Shown: positions 9,214 to 20,902, counted from the first letter of the stretch. The stretch is DNA of 64,000 bases from Billgrantia aerodenitrificans (GCF_021404405.1 NZ_JABFTV010000008.1:62001-126000), one strand, 5' to 3'. The notes: generated by a model from the sequence alone, not told the origin. Made by a program: numbers and translations.

Positions 9214-11586
9214 CTAGGCCAGCGTTTCCCCCGCCAGCATGAACCAGGTTTCCAGCACAGCATCGGGGTTCAGGGACACCGAATCGATGCCCTGTTCCAT
9301 CAGCCATTTGGCCAGATCGGGGTGATCGGAGGGGCCCTGACCGCAGATGCCGACGTACTTGCCCTGGGCCTTGCAGGCCTGGATGGCCATGGCCAGCAGT
9401 CGCTTGACCGCCGGGTTTCGCTCGTCGAACAGATGAGCCACGATGCCGGAGTCGCGATCCAGACCGAGGGTGAGCTGAGTCAGGTCATTGGAACCGATCG
9501 AGAAGCCATCGAAGTGCTCTAGGAACTCCTCCGCCAGCAGCGCGTTGGCCGGCAGCTCGCACATCATGATCACCTTGAGCCCATTGTCGCCGCGCTTGAG
9601 CCCGTTGGCGGCCATCAGCTCGACGACCTCACGGGCCTCTTCGGTGGTACGCACGAAGGGCACCATGATCTCGATGTTGTCGAGCCCCATCTCGTCACGC
9701 ACGTACTTGAGGGCTTTGCACTCGAGCTCGAAGCACGGACGGAAGGCATCGGAAACGTAGCGCGAGGCGCCGCGGAACCCGAGCATGGGATTCTCTTCGC
9801 CCGGCTCATAGAGCTTGCCGCCGATCAGGTTCTCGTATTCGTTCGACTTGAAGTCGGAAAGACGCACGATCACCCGCTGCGGATGGAACGCCGCCGCCAG
9901 GGTCGAGATGCCTTCGACCAGCTTGTCGACATAGAAGTCCACGGGGCTGGCATAGCCGGCGGTGCGCAGGTTGATGGTCTGCTGCAGATCCAGCGGCAGT
10001 GTGTCGTATTCGAGCAGCGCCTTGGGGTGCACGCCGATCATGCGATTGATGATGAACTCCAGGCGCGCCAGGCCGACGCCGGCATGGGGCAGGCTGGCGA
10101 AGCTGAAGGCGCGGTCCGGATTACCCACGTTCATCATGATCTTGAACGGGATCTCGGGCATCGCGTCGACGCTGGTGACGCGGCGGTCGTAGTCCAGCAG
10201 GCCTTCGTAGACGTGGCCGGTATCGCCCTCGGCGCAGGAGACCGTGACGTCGCGGCCGTCTGCCAGCACTTCGGTGGCATCGCCACAGCCGACCACGGCG
10301 GGGATGCCGAGCTCACGGGCGATGATCGCCGCGTGGCAGGTACGGCCGCCGCGGTTGGTGACGATGGCCGAGGCGCGCTTCATGATCGGCTCCCAGTCGG
10401 GATCGGTCATGTCGGTGACCAACACGTCGCCGGCGTTGACCTTGTCCATCTCCTCCGGGGTAAACACGATCTTGACCGTGCCACGGCCGATGCGCTGGCC
10501 GATGGCACGACCGTCGACCAGGGTGCGCCCCTTCTCCTTGAGGTGGAAGCGCTCGAGCTTGCCGCCCTCCTGCTGGGAGACCACGGTCTCCGGACGCGCC
10601 TGGACGATGTAGAGCTCGCCGTCGTCGCCGTCCAGCGCCCACTCGATGTCCATCGGACGCTGGTAATGCTCCTCGATGGTGACCGCCTGACGCGCCAGGG
10701 CCATCACCTGGTCGTCACTGATACAGAAGCGGGCACGGTCCTTGAGCGGCACGTCCACGGTGGAGACCGATTTGCCGGCGCTGGCGTCCTCACCGTATAC
10801 CATCTTGATCAGCTTGGAGCCGAGATTGCGACGCAGCACCGCCGGCCGGCCGGCCGCCAGAGTGGACTTGTGCACGTAGAATTCGTCGGGGTTGACCGAG
10901 CCCTGCACCACCGTCTCACCCAGCCCCCAAGAGGCGGTGACGAACACCGCATCGCGATAGCCCGACTCAGTATCGAGGGTGAACATGACGCCGGAAGCGC
11001 CGGTCTCGGAGCGCACCATCTTCTGGATACCGGCCGACAGCGCCACGTTCTCGTGGGCATAGCCGCGATGCACGCGGTAAGAGATGGCACGGTCGTTGAA
11101 CAGCGAGGCGAACACCTCGTGCACGGCGCGCTTGACGTTGTCGAAGCCTTCGATGTTGAGGAAGGTTTCCTGCTGACCGGCGAAGGAGGCATCGGGCAGG
11201 TCCTCGGCGGTAGCCGAGCTGCGCACCGCCACCTTGAGGTTGGGATGCTGACTGGCCAGCTTGTCGTAGGCCGTACGCAGATGCGTCTCGAAGGTCGGCG
11301 GCAGCGGGGTGTCGATCACCCACTGACGGATCTCGGCGCCGACCCGGGCCAGCTCGTTGACGTCGTCGACGTCGAGCCGCGCCAGGGCCTGGTTGATACG
11401 CTCATTGAGCCCTTCGTGGGCCAGGAATTCGCGGTAAGCATGTGCAGTGGTGGCAAAGCCTCCCGGGACAGTGACACCGGCCCCCGACAGGTTCGAGATC
11501 ATCTCGCCCAACGAGGCGTTCTTGCCGCCCACACGTTCGACGTCGTCCATGCCGAGCTGATCGAACCACAGGATGTAATCTTCCAC
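9214..11586 (-). CDS. ppsA: phosphoenolpyruvate synthase
   Basis: The enzyme makes PEP from pyruvate and ATP (AMP + Pi released) for gluconeogenesis in the cytoplasm. The 790-residue product (E. coli 792) contains the ATP-grasp nucleotide-binding half ([29 protein letters not shown]), the swivelling phosphohistidine domain with [15 protein letters not shown] (His 418), and the PEP/pyruvate barrel ending in [11 protein letters not shown] with the catalytic cysteine. GTG 11586 is chosen because AAGGGGG precedes it and homology begins at [10 protein letters not shown]. An ATG at 11613 would add nine residues. It is divergent from ppsR, its known regulator, and has its own terminator. Confidence 0.96.
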   Translation of the reverse strand: MEDYILWFDQLGMDDVERVGGKNASLGEMISNLSGAGVTVPGGFATTAHAYREFLAHEGLNERINQALARLDVDDVNELARVGAEIRQWVIDTPLPPTFETHLRTAYDKLASQHPNLKVAVRSSATAEDLPDASFAGQQETFLNIEGFDNVKRAVHEVFASLFNDRAISYRVHRGYAHENVALSAGIQKMVRSETGASGVMFTLDTESGYRDAVFVTASWGLGETVVQGSVNPDEFYVHKSTLAAGRPAVLRRNLGSKLIKMVYGEDASAGKSVSTVDVPLKDRARFCISDDQVMALARQAVTIEEHYQRPMDIEWALDGDDGELYIVQARPETVVSQQEGGKLERFHLKEKGRTLVDGRAIGQRIGRGTVKIVFTPEEMDKVNAGDVLVTDMTDPDWEPIMKRASAIVTNRGGRTCHAAIIARELGIPAVVGCGDATEVLADGRDVTVSCAEGDTGHVYEGLLDYDRRVTSVDAMPEIPFKIMMNVGNPDRAFSFASLPHAGVGLARLEFIINRMIGVHPKALLEYDTLPLDLQQTINLRTAGYASPVDFYVDKLVEGISTLAAAFHPQRVIVRLSDFKSNEYENLIGGKLYEPGEENPMLGFRGASRYVSDAFRPCFELECKALKYVRDEMGLDNIEIMVPFVRTTEEAREVVELMAANGLKRGDNGLKVIMMCELPANALLAEEFLEHFDGFSIGSNDLTQLTLGLDRDSGIVAHLFDERNPAVKRLLAMAIQACKAQGKYVGICGQGPSDHPDLAKWLMEQGIDSVSLNPDAVLETWFMLAGETLA

Positions 11587-11845
11587 GTAACCCCCTTGAA
11601 TCTTCGTTGCCAAGGCTTTCGCACCCGCTGTTCAGGCGAAAAGCGCAATGCTGCCCACCTTAAACGCAAGCGGCCATATTCGCCATTGGTCTAACATCGA
11701 AGTCACTGGAGGTTTTTTACAACAACGGCTCGATTTGGCCGATTCCTGTAGTCAAGCTGCACCCTGAGCCGCTAAGCGACACCTTGCCGCCACGCTCGGT
11801 AGCCCGGACAATGGAGCTTCCTACACAACGAATAGCGCCGACGAC

Positions 11846-12679
11846 ATGCCTCGCACCGCCTTCTTCATTTCCGACGGCACCGGCATCACCGCCGAGAGCC
11901 TGGGCCGTAGCCTGCTGGCACAGTTCGAGAACGTCGAGCTGCGCATGCTGACCAAGCCCTATATCGACTCCCTCGACAAGGCCCGCACCCTGGTCGATAT
12001 CATCGAGGCCACGGCGGTACGCGACGGTGAGGAGCCGATCATCATCGACACCATCGTCGACGAGTCTATCCGCGAGGTGATTCGCCGCGCCCCGGGCTTC
12101 AAGGTGGATATCTTCTCGACCTTCCTCAAACCGCTTGAGCAGGAACTCGGCACCCACTCGAGCTACACCGTGGGGCGCACCCACTCCATCGGCAAGGACG
12201 AGGTCTACATGGACCGCATCCACTCGGTTCACTTCGCCCTGGACAACGACGACGGTGCCCGCACCCACCAGTACGATCAGGCCGACGTGATCCTGGTCGG
12301 CGTGTCGCGCTGCGGCAAGACGCCTACATCGCTCTACCTGGCGCTGCAGTTCGGCATTCGTGCCGCCAACTACCCCCTCACGGAGGACGACCAGGACGAG
12401 GACGGCAACCTCAAGCTGCCTCCCGCCCTCGCCAAGCACCGCCACAAGCTGTTCGGGCTGACCATCGACCCGCGCCGGCTGGCCGCCATTCGCCATGAGC
12501 GGCGGCCCAACAGCCGCTACAGCTCGCTTGACCAGTGCGTACAGGAAGTGGAGCAGGCGGAAGGACTCTACCGTCAGATGCACATTCCCTTCATCGACAC
12601 CACACGCTTCTCGGTAGAGGAGATTTCCACCCGCATGATCGCCGAGACGGGACTCACTCGGCGCTTCTCGCCGCGCTGA
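11846..12679 (+). CDS. ppsR: PEP synthase regulatory protein (bifunctional kinase/pyrophosphorylase)
   Basis: PpsR (DUF299 family) inactivates PEP synthase by ADP-dependent phosphorylation of a threonine next to the catalytic histidine, and reactivates it by Pi-dependent dephosphorylation. The 277-residue product has the N-terminal [22 protein letters not shown] and the P-loop [11 protein letters not shown] (152-162). This matches the family in length and motifs. It is divergent from ppsA across a 259-bp region, the usual arrangement. No strong ribosome-binding site is seen before the ATG. Confidence 0.96.
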   Translation: MPRTAFFISDGTGITAESLGRSLLAQFENVELRMLTKPYIDSLDKARTLVDIIEATAVRDGEEPIIIDTIVDESIREVIRRAPGFKVDIFSTFLKPLEQELGTHSSYTVGRTHSIGKDEVYMDRIHSVHFALDNDDGARTHQYDQADVILVGVSRCGKTPTSLYLALQFGIRAANYPLTEDDQDEDGNLKLPPALAKHRHKLFGLTIDPRRLAAIRHERRPNSRYSSLDQCVQEVEQAEGLYRQMHIPFIDTTRFSVEEISTRMIAETGLTRRFSPR

Positions 12680-12692
12680 GACCCGACGCACC

Positions 12693-13475
12693 ATGCGCAA
12701 TCTGTCTCTGGGGCTGCTGCTCCTGATGTTGCTGCTGATCGGTGGGCCACTCTACATGTGGCAGTTCGGTGGCATCGATACCCGCGGTGACTGGCGCAGC
12801 GCCGACCGCACCATCGCAGGACTGGCCCCAGTACCAAGCGAGACCCCCGCTGCCGTGGTGCAGGTCTACTCGGCCCGCGCCTTCAACTGGCGCGGCATCT
12901 TCGCCGTGCACGCCTGGGTGGCCACCAAACCGGAGAACGCCGACAGCTACACCCTGCACCAAGTGACCGGCTGGGGCCGCCCCGCCCTCGCCTCGCGCGC
13001 CGGCACGCCCGACCGCGCCTGGTTTGGCAGCCAGCCGACTCTGCACGCCACTCTGTGCGGCAGCGAGGCCGAAAGCGCCATCGCGCGAATCGAAGCGTTG
13101 CTGCCCGAGTATCCCTATCGTGAGCACTATCGCGCCTGGCCGGGCCCCAACAGCAACACCTTCGTGGCCTGGCTGATTCGCGAAGTACCGGAGCTGGACG
13201 TGGCGCTGCCCTCCAGCGCCATCGGCAAGGACTACCTGGGCGGGAGCGTACTGGCAGCGACCCCCAGCGGTACCGGCGTGCAGCTGTCGCTGGCCGGCGT
13301 GCTCGGTGCCGCGGCGGGGCTGAGAGAAGGATTGGAGCTCAACATCGGCGGACTGGTGCTAGGCATCGATCCGGCAGCGCTCGGGGTCAAGCTGCCCGGC
13401 GTCGGCACCCTGGGATTGCGCGATGGCGGCCGGTCGCGGGGCGACTGCGCCCCGCTGCCTGCCGACCGATCCTGA
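12693..13475 (+). CDS. DUF3750 family protein, membrane-anchored
   Basis: The 260-residue product has an N-terminal hydrophobic anchor (LSLGLLLLMLLLIGGPLYMW) and a soluble region. The latter has VVQVYSARAFNWRGIFAVHAWVATKP, YTLHQVTGWGRPAL and YPYREHYRAWPGPNSNTFVAW, patterns I associate with DUF3750. The family has no known biochemical role. The paired HAW and RAWPGPNSNTF segments, with a conserved Cys (HATLCG), look like an active site but this is a guess. It starts 13 bases after the ppsR stop and is probably co-transcribed. Confidence 0.7.
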   Translation: MRNLSLGLLLLMLLLIGGPLYMWQFGGIDTRGDWRSADRTIAGLAPVPSETPAAVVQVYSARAFNWRGIFAVHAWVATKPENADSYTLHQVTGWGRPALASRAGTPDRAWFGSQPTLHATLCGSEAESAIARIEALLPEYPYREHYRAWPGPNSNTFVAWLIREVPELDVALPSSAIGKDYLGGSVLAATPSGTGVQLSLAGVLGAAAGLREGLELNIGGLVLGIDPAALGVKLPGVGTLGLRDGGRSRGDCAPLPADRS

Positions 13476-13501
13476 TACTGCCATTCTCCTGAAACTGCCG
13501 C

Positions 13502-14707
13502 TCAGCGCACGATGCCTTCGCGCCGCAGGCGGGCGATGTCCTCGACGGTCAGGCCCATCTCGGCGAGTATCGCGTCGCTGTCCTGGCCCAGCCTAGGCGG
13601 CGCGACCTCGCTCAGTGCGGGCTCATTGTCGAAGCGCAGCGGACAGGCGACTTGAGGCACCTCGAGATCGCCGCGTTGGAGCGTGCGCTGCATGCCACGG
13701 TGCTTCACCTGGGGGTCGTCGAACACCTCGGCAATGGTGTTGATCGGCCCGGCGGGAATGCCCCGTTTCTCCAGCTCGGCCAGCCACTCGTCGCGCCTAC
13801 GGGTGAGGAAGATCGCCTGGATCAGCGGTACCAGCTCCGCGCGGCTGCCCACCCGGGCGGCATTGGTGGCATAGGCCGGATCCAGAGCCCATTCGGGGTG
13901 GCCCAGCAGCTCGGCCAGGCGTGAGAACTGGGCGTCGTTACCCACGGTGAGCACCAGATGCCCATCGGCACAGGCAAAGGCCTGGTAAGGCACGATGTTG
14001 GGGTGGGCGTTGCCGTGGCGCTCGGGCGAGACCCCGCCGACCAGGGCATTGAGCGCCTGGTTGGCGAGCGCCGCCACCTGCACGTCGAGCAGCGCCACGT
14101 CCACGTGCCGCCCCTGCCCGGTTCGCTCGCGCTCGTGCAGGGCGGAAAGCACGCCGATGGTGGCGTAGAGCCCGGTCATCACGTCGGTGATCGCCACGCC
14201 GGTCTTCATCGGCATGCCGTCGGGCTCGCCGCCGATGCTCATCAAGCCGCCCATGGCCTGAATCATGAAGTCGTAGCCGGCGCGGTGCGCATAAGGGCCA
14301 TCCTGGCCGAAGCCAGTGATGGAGCAGCCGATCAGGCGCGGATTGAGCGCCTTCAGGCTGGCGTAGTCGAGGCCGTACTTGGCCAGGCCGCCAACCTTGA
14401 AATTCTCCAGCATGACGTCGGCGCCGGCGGCGAGCTGGCGGATCAGCGCCTGGCCCCGCTCACTGGCGACGTCCACCGCCAGCGACTGCTTGCCGCGGTT
14501 GGCGCACAGGAAATAGGCCGCCACCCGCTCGGTCTCGTCATCCTCGGCCAGCCACGGCGGCCCCCAGCCGCGGGTGTCGTCGCCGCGCTCGGGATGCTCG
14601 ATCTTGATCACCCTAGCCCCGAGGTCGGCGAGCAACTGACCGGCCCAGGGGCCGGCCAGCACCCGCGACATGTCAAGCACCGTGATGCCTTCCAGCGGTC
14701 GACTCAT
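13502..14707 (-). CDS. gcdG: type III (CaiB/BaiF) CoA-transferase, probable glutarate CoA-transferase
   Basis: Family III CoA-transferases move CoA between acids through an aspartyl-CoA intermediate. The 401-residue product has the N-terminal RPLEGITVLDMSRVLAGPWAGQLLADLGA and the catalytic aspartate in AITDVMTG (Asp 175). It is 22 bases downstream of gcdH, the arrangement of gcdHG in Pseudomonas, so the likely reaction is succinyl-CoA + glutarate to glutaryl-CoA + succinate. ATG 14707 follows AAGGAG. An upstream GTG at 14725 is rejected because it would lie in that ribosome-binding region. The substrate is inferred from context and not visible in the sequence. Confidence 0.85.
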   Translation of the reverse strand: MSRPLEGITVLDMSRVLAGPWAGQLLADLGARVIKIEHPERGDDTRGWGPPWLAEDDETERVAAYFLCANRGKQSLAVDVASERGQALIRQLAAGADVMLENFKVGGLAKYGLDYASLKALNPRLIGCSITGFGQDGPYAHRAGYDFMIQAMGGLMSIGGEPDGMPMKTGVAITDVMTGLYATIGVLSALHERERTGQGRHVDVALLDVQVAALANQALNALVGGVSPERHGNAHPNIVPYQAFACADGHLVLTVGNDAQFSRLAELLGHPEWALDPAYATNAARVGSRAELVPLIQAIFLTRRRDEWLAELEKRGIPAGPINTIAEVFDDPQVKHRGMQRTLQRGDLEVPQVACPLRFDNEPALSEVAPPRLGQDSDAILAEMGLTVEDIARLRREGIVR

Positions 14708-14729
14708 GCTTGCACTCCTTGACACCAGC

Positions 14730-15911
<1,182 letters not shown>

Positions 15912-15996
15912 GGCGGCTCTCCTGACGAAATATCTACATTTTCATCGAATGTAGAGCAAAGCAACCGGAAAGCCAAGTCCCTTTTCACTCTATTCC

Positions 15997-17409
15997 TTAC
16001 ACTTTTGGCCGCACCGAGCCGGCATCCTGCGGCGCAACGGTCATAGTGGCGAGACGTCGACACAGCGCACCCCAAGCCACCAGCCCCACCGCCACGTTGG
16101 CGAGGAATAACCCGATGAAGATGCCCTCGACACCGCCCAGCACGCCGCCCAGCCACGCCAGCGGCACCGTCAGCAGGAACAGCCGAACCACTGAGAGTCG
16201 CATGGCCCGGGCCGGCTCGTGCAGCGCATTGAACGACGACACCGCCAGGATCACGACGCCTTGGGCGCCCAGGCCCAGCGGCACCCACCACAGAAAGCTT
16301 CTCAGCACCTCGCTCATCTCGCCGCCCGGGGAATAGCTGGCGACGAGCCAGGGCGCCAGCAGCTGCAGCAACAGCCAGATGCCCAACTGCCACACCAGGA
16401 CGAAGACGAAGCAGCCGAAGATGGCCCGCCGTACGCGCTCGTGCTGCCCTGCCCCGGCATTCTGGCTGACCAGTGGCGGCAGCGTCATCGAAAGCGCCAG
16501 CACGCCGATCTGGGCGATGGCCTCGATACGTGTGCCCACGCCGTAGCCCGCTACCGCATGGTGGCCATGACCGGCGACGATGCGCGTCACCAGCGCCAGG
16601 GCCAGCGGCGTAAACACGCTGGTGATCGCCGCCGGCACGGCAATGCGGCCCAGCTCGCGCCACGATTCCATCAGCCCGCTCGGCGTGAGATGGCGCAGGT
16701 CGAGACACTCGCGCAGCTCGCGCTGCCAGAACAGCGCTGCGGTCATGGCGCACCAGCTCAGCACCGTGGCCAGGGCTGCGCCCTGCACACCGAGCGCCGG
16801 CAGCGGCCCCACGCCGAAGATCAGCAGCCAGTCGAGCAAGCCGTTGAGCAGTGCCGCCAAGGCCATCATCAGCCCGGGTATCAGGGTGTTGCCCTGAGCA
16901 CGCAGCACGCTGTTGAGCACCCGCGGCACGATCAGCGCCGCTGCGCCCAGGTACCAGATGCCCATGTAGTCATGGATATGCGGCATGAGTGCGGCGTCGG
17001 CGCCAAGCAAGCGGAATAGCGGCTCGAGGGTGGCCAGCCCCAGCACGCTCAGCAGCACACCGACCGCCAGTGCCAGCAGCGCGGCATCGGTGGCCCTGCG
17101 CCGCACCGTGTCGTGAGCGCCCCGCCCCAGCAGTCGCGCCACCACTGCCGAGGTGCCGATACCCAGGCCGATGGCGAGACTGATCACCGCGAACACCACC
17201 GGGAAGGTGAACGACACCGCCGCCAGCGGCTCCGCTCCCAGCCGTGCGATGAACCAGGTGTCCACCAGGTTGAAGCTCATCATAGCAAGCATGCCGCCCA
17301 CCACCGGCAGACACTTGCGCAGCAGGGTCAGGGCAATGGGACCTTCGAGCAGCTCACGGCGCATGGGGCGGCGTTCGCCGGAGCCGGAACGTGGGGAAGT
17401 GGATGTCAT
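15997..17409 (-). CDS. MATE-family multidrug/cation antiporter
   Basis: MATE pumps expel cationic drugs and metabolites in exchange for Na+ or H+. The 470-residue product has about twelve hydrophobic helices in two six-helix halves. The first has PVVGGMLAMMSFNLVDTWFIARLGAEPLAAVSF and the second PAAITSVFTPLALALVTRIVAGHG and GVGTRIEAIAQI, typical of NorM-like members. ATG 17409 is preferred to 17436 because GAGG precedes it and the added residues have no homology. It lies between gcdH and mmsB on the same strand but is flanked by a hairpin upstream. The substrate is unknown. Confidence 0.9.
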   Translation of the reverse strand: MTSTSPRSGSGERRPMRRELLEGPIALTLLRKCLPVVGGMLAMMSFNLVDTWFIARLGAEPLAAVSFTFPVVFAVISLAIGLGIGTSAVVARLLGRGAHDTVRRRATDAALLALAVGVLLSVLGLATLEPLFRLLGADAALMPHIHDYMGIWYLGAAALIVPRVLNSVLRAQGNTLIPGLMMALAALLNGLLDWLLIFGVGPLPALGVQGAALATVLSWCAMTAALFWQRELRECLDLRHLTPSGLMESWRELGRIAVPAAITSVFTPLALALVTRIVAGHGHHAVAGYGVGTRIEAIAQIGVLALSMTLPPLVSQNAGAGQHERVRRAIFGCFVFVLVWQLGIWLLLQLLAPWLVASYSPGGEMSEVLRSFLWWVPLGLGAQGVVILAVSSFNALHEPARAMRLSVVRLFLLTVPLAWLGGVLGGVEGIFIGLFLANVAVGLVAWGALCRRLATMTVAPQDAGSVRPKV

Positions 17410-17425
17410 GAAGCCTCGGAAACCA

Positions 17426-17453
17426 GAAGCGGGCACAAGATTGTGCCCGCTTC
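17426..17453 (-). terminator. hairpin between mmsB and the MATE gene
   Basis: A perfect 13-bp inverted repeat GAAGCGGGCACAA/TTGTGCCCGCTTC around a GA/TC centre lies 43 bases after the mmsB stop, on the outgoing side of the valine operon. No long T run follows, so it may act as an mRNA-end stabiliser as much as a terminator. Confidence 0.5.
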
Positions 17454-17495
17454 CAGGGTCGGTGCCAAAGCGAAGTAGAAGCTATTCGCCAGACC

Positions 17496-18392
17496 CTATT
17501 CGCCCGCGCGGTAAAGCTTCTGAATACTGGAAAAGTCGAGACCGCCGTTGCCTTGGGCCGCATGCAGCGCGAACAGGTTGCGCGCCTGGGAGCCCATTGG
17601 CACCGTGGCCTTGCAGCCCAGTGCCAGCTCCCACGCCAGCCCGAGATCCTTGGCCATCAGATCGGTGAGGAAGCCGCCCTGGTAGTCGCGCGAGGCGGCG
17701 GAGCCTTGCATCACGCCGGGCCACGGATTGTAGACGTTGAGCGCCCAGTTGCCGCCGCTGCTCTGCTTCATGATCTCGGAGAGCACGGCCGGGTCGAGGC
17801 CGTTCTTGACCCCCAGCGCCAGCGCTTCGGCGGTACCGCTCATGAGAATGCCGAGCAGCATGTTGTTGCAGATCTTGGCGACCTGGCCGGCACCCACTTC
17901 ACCGGCATGGAAGATGTTCTTGCCCATCGCTTCCAGCACCGGCCTGGCCTGCTCGAAGCCGGCCTGGCTGCCACCGACGATGAAGGTCAGAGTGCCGGCC
18001 TGAGCGCCGCCCACACCGCCGGAAACCGGCGCATCGAGGTAGGTCAGGCCACGCTGTTCGGCACCCGCGCCCACCGCACGGGCATCTTCCGGCGAGATGG
18101 TGGAGGCGTCGATGATCAGTGGCTTGCCCTCCAGGGCATCGAACAGGCCCGGAGAGTCGTCACGGCCGAGATAGAGACGACGCACGTGCTGGCCGGCTGG
18201 CAGCATGGAGATCACGACCTCGGCCCCGCTGGCCGCGCTCTGTGCGCTGGCGCAGGCACGCGCCCCGGCACTCTCCAGATGCTTCATGGCGACATCGACG
18301 AGGTCGAAGACACTGACCTCATGGCCGGCCTTGACCAGGTTGTGGGCCATCGGGGCACCCATGTTGCCCAGGCCGATGAAGGCGATTTTCAT
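17496..18392 (-). CDS. mmsB: 3-hydroxyisobutyrate dehydrogenase
   Basis: The enzyme oxidises 3-hydroxyisobutyrate to methylmalonate semialdehyde with NAD+ in valine catabolism. The 298-residue product has the Rossmann motif IAFIGLGNMGAPMAHNL, the substrate signature YLDAPVSGGVGGAQAGTLTF, and the catalytic lysine region GAGQVAKICNNMLLG. It is the last gene of the isobutyryl-CoA dehydrogenase to 3-hydroxyisobutyryl-CoA hydrolase to MmsB series, in pathway order. mmsA, which takes the product, is 13 kb away at 31.3 kb. AGGAG precedes the ATG. Confidence 0.95.
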   Translation of the reverse strand: MKIAFIGLGNMGAPMAHNLVKAGHEVSVFDLVDVAMKHLESAGARACASAQSAASGAEVVISMLPAGQHVRRLYLGRDDSPGLFDALEGKPLIIDASTISPEDARAVGAGAEQRGLTYLDAPVSGGVGGAQAGTLTFIVGGSQAGFEQARPVLEAMGKNIFHAGEVGAGQVAKICNNMLLGILMSGTAEALALGVKNGLDPAVLSEIMKQSSGGNWALNVYNPWPGVMQGSAASRDYQGGFLTDLMAKDLGLAWELALGCKATVPMGSQARNLFALHAAQGNGGLDFSSIQKLYRAGE

Positions 18393-18458
18393 GCGAGCTG
18401 CTCCTGATTGTCGTTATGGCGTAATTGCGTCATGTCGTGGTGAGAGTACGGGTATCGG

Positions 18459-19613
18459 TCAGCGTACCCGCTCGCCGCTGTCGAGATCGCGCAGCGGATG
18501 CTCCTCTATGCTCCACAGCGGCTCGAGCAGCGCCAGAAGGTCCGCTTCGGGAACGTCGTCGACGTTGGCGTGCTGCCACTTGGGGTTCCTGTCCTTGTCG
18601 ATCAGCAGCGCGCGAACGCCTTCGGCGACGTCTCCACGGCGACAGCACTGCACCGAGAGGTTCAACTCGTCACGGAAGGCGTCGGCCAGGCTGGTATGCC
18701 GGTGGCGTTCCAGCATGCGCCACACCAGATGAGCGCTCAGCGGACTGCCCGCTTCCAGTCGCTTGCGGTTGGCCGCAAGCCAGGCGTCGTCACGGGCGTC
18801 CGCGAGGATGCGACGCACGGCCGCTGGCGCATCGATCTGGGCCGTCAATGCCTGAACGTGATCGAGCAGCGGCCACACCTGAGCGGCAGGCGCCTGCTGG
18901 CGCGCCTCGAACTCGTCGAGCACACCCTGCACGCCGGCCTGCAGGTCGCGCCGGCTGCGCGTGCCGTAGTCGGCCGCCCCCAGCGCCTCGAGCAATTCGC
19001 TACGCCGCTCCCGCGGCACGAAGTGATCGGCCAGGCCCAGGTCGAGCGCATCGCGGGCGTTGAGCTGAGCGCCGGTGAGGCCGAGATAGGCCCCCACGCC
19101 CGGCGGCATGCGGTTGAGAAACCAGCTTGCGCCGATGTCCGGATAGAGGCCGATGGTGATCTCGGGCATGGCGATCAGCGTGGTCTCGGTCACCAGACGA
19201 CGAGCAGCGCCGGCCATGAGCCCCAGGCCGCCGCCCATGACGATGCCGTCGCCCCACACCAGGATCGGCTTGGGGTAGCGATGGATGCGGTAGTCGAGGC
19301 GATATTCCGTGGTGAAGTAGGTTTCGGCAAAGAGGCTGTCGCGGCCGGCACCGCGATTTTCCCCCTCTTCGGTCATCGAGCGGTACAGTGCCACCACGTC
19401 GCCACCGGCACAGAACGCCTTCTCGCCGCTGCCCTCGAGCCATACCGCCACGATGCTGCGATCCACCGCCCAAGCCTGCAGCTTGGCATCCAGCTGGCGG
19501 GCCATATCCAGCGACAGGGCATTGAGCGACTTCGGTGCATTGAGGGTAGCGATGCCGACTCTTCCTCCATCCCGGGTCGGCAGCTCATCGAAGATGACCG
19601 CAAGGTCCGTCAT
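18459..19613 (-). CDS. 3-hydroxyisobutyryl-CoA hydrolase (enoyl-CoA hydratase/isomerase family)
   Basis: The enzyme cleaves 3-hydroxyisobutyryl-CoA to the free acid and CoA, a valine-specific step. The 384-residue product is longer than ordinary crotonases (about 260) and carries the hydrolase signature MPEITIGLYPDIGASWFLNRMP with its glutamate and aspartate, plus the oxyanion-hole AFCAGGDVVALY and GIVMGGGLGLMAGA. It also has the hydrolase-specific C-terminal helical extension. It lies 16 bases after the acyl-CoA dehydrogenase and 66 before mmsB. AAGGAG is present upstream of the ATG. Confidence 0.92.
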   Translation of the reverse strand: MTDLAVIFDELPTRDGGRVGIATLNAPKSLNALSLDMARQLDAKLQAWAVDRSIVAVWLEGSGEKAFCAGGDVVALYRSMTEEGENRGAGRDSLFAETYFTTEYRLDYRIHRYPKPILVWGDGIVMGGGLGLMAGAARRLVTETTLIAMPEITIGLYPDIGASWFLNRMPPGVGAYLGLTGAQLNARDALDLGLADHFVPRERRSELLEALGAADYGTRSRRDLQAGVQGVLDEFEARQQAPAAQVWPLLDHVQALTAQIDAPAAVRRILADARDDAWLAANRKRLEAGSPLSAHLVWRMLERHRHTSLADAFRDELNLSVQCCRRGDVAEGVRALLIDKDRNPKWQHANVDDVPEADLLALLEPLWSIEEHPLRDLDSGERVR

Positions 19614-19629
19614 GCCTGCTTTCTCCTTG

Positions 19630-20799
19630 TCATTGCTGAAGCGCTTCGATCGTGCCGTCCGTCAGCAGACGACGGGCCACGATGACACGCATGATCTCGT
19701 TGGTACCCTCGAGGATCTGATGCACGCGGGTGTCGCGCACCATGCGCTCCAGGGGGAACTCTCTCAGGTAACCATATCCGCCATGCAGCTGCAGCGCTTC
19801 GTTGCAGACGTTGAAGCCCATGTCGGTGGCAAAGCGCTTGGCCATGGCGCAGTACGCGGTGGCCTCCGGATCGCCCTGATCGAGCCGCCAGGCGGCATGT
19901 CGCACCATCAACCGGGCCGCCGTCAGCTCGGTGGCCATGTCGGCCAGCTTGAACTGCAGCGCCTGGAAGTGGGCCAGCTCGCGGCCGAACTGCTTGCGCT
20001 CCTGCAGGTAGTTGCGCGCCAGGGTCAAGGCGTGCTGCGCGGCCCCCAGCGAACAGCTGGCAATATTGAGCCGACCGCCGTCAAGCCCCTTCATGGCCAA
20101 CTTGAAGCCCTGGCCTTCCTCGCCCAGCAGGTTGCCGACCGGCACGCGCACGCCGTCGAAGCTGATCAGCCGGGTGGGCTGGCTCTTCCAGCCCATCTTC
20201 TCTTCGTTCTTGCCGTATTCGATACCCGCAGCGTCCGCCGGCACCAGAATCGCCGACACGCCACCGGCACCGCTGTCGGGCGCGCCCGTGCGCGCCATGA
20301 CCACCAGCATGTCGTTGGCGCCGGCGCCGGAGATGAACATCTTGGAGCCGGAGATCACATACTCATCGCCCTCGCGCACGGCCTTGGTACGCAGGCTGGC
20401 GGCATCCGACCCGGAACCCGGCTCGGTCAGGCAGTAGCAACCCAGGCACTCGCCGCTGATCAGGCGCTCGACCCAGGTTTCCCGAAGTTCGTCGCTGCCC
20501 CAGCTGGCCACCATCCAGGCCACCATGTTGTGAATGGTAAGATAGGCGGTGGTGGCGATGCAGCCCTGGGAGAGCTGCTCGAAGATCAGCGAGGCATCCA
20601 GGCGCGACAAACCAAGCCCGCCGCGCTCTTCGGGGATGTAGATGCCGAGGAAACCCGCCTCGCCGGCCCGGCGTATGACGTCGACAGGAAAATGCGAGGT
20701 AGCGTCCCATTCGGCGGCGTGGTCGGCCAGCTCTGCCTGCGAAAAATCGGCGGCGGCCTGGACCAGCGCCCTCTGATCGTCGGTTAGGGAGAATTCCAT
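19630..20799 (-). CDS. acyl-CoA dehydrogenase, probable isobutyryl-CoA dehydrogenase
   Basis: The 389-residue flavoenzyme has the family motifs CYCLTEPGSGSDAASL, SGSKMFISGAGANDMLVVMART and the catalytic glutamate in QILEGTNEIMR (Glu 364). As first gene of an operon with 3-hydroxyisobutyryl-CoA hydrolase and mmsB, it most likely converts isobutyryl-CoA to methacrylyl-CoA. The enoyl-CoA hydratase for the next step is not in this cluster and must be supplied elsewhere. GAGGAA precedes the ATG. Its promoter region carries two palindromes described separately. Confidence 0.88.
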   Translation of the reverse strand: MEFSLTDDQRALVQAAADFSQAELADHAAEWDATSHFPVDVIRRAGEAGFLGIYIPEERGGLGLSRLDASLIFEQLSQGCIATTAYLTIHNMVAWMVASWGSDELRETWVERLISGECLGCYCLTEPGSGSDAASLRTKAVREGDEYVISGSKMFISGAGANDMLVVMARTGAPDSGAGGVSAILVPADAAGIEYGKNEEKMGWKSQPTRLISFDGVRVPVGNLLGEEGQGFKLAMKGLDGGRLNIASCSLGAAQHALTLARNYLQERKQFGRELAHFQALQFKLADMATELTAARLMVRHAAWRLDQGDPEATAYCAMAKRFATDMGFNVCNEALQLHGGYGYLREFPLERMVRDTRVHQILEGTNEIMRVIVARRLLTDGTIEALQQ

Positions 20800-20882
20800 T
20801 GCGGTTCCTCAAGATATTTGGCGTAGCGCACTTCCAGCAGCAGCTGGCTTGCACGGCCTTCAAGGCCGAGCTTATGCCAACC

Positions 20883-20902
20883 AACCTAGCACTTGCTAGG
20901 TT
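20883..20902. promoter_or_regulatory. 20-bp palindrome, candidate repressor operator of the valine operon
   Basis: AACCTAGCA-CT-TGCTAGGTT is a perfect 9-bp inverted repeat around a 2-bp centre. It sits just downstream of the proposed -10 element on the reverse strand, 84 bases before the acyl-CoA dehydrogenase start, a classic repressor position. The binding protein is not identified. The size and symmetry suit a TetR- or GntR-type dimer. Confidence 0.55.

Noticed and set aside
9883..11694. 603-codon open frame opposite ppsA
   Set aside because: Antisense shadow of ppsA; composition and lack of a ribosome-binding site argue against it.
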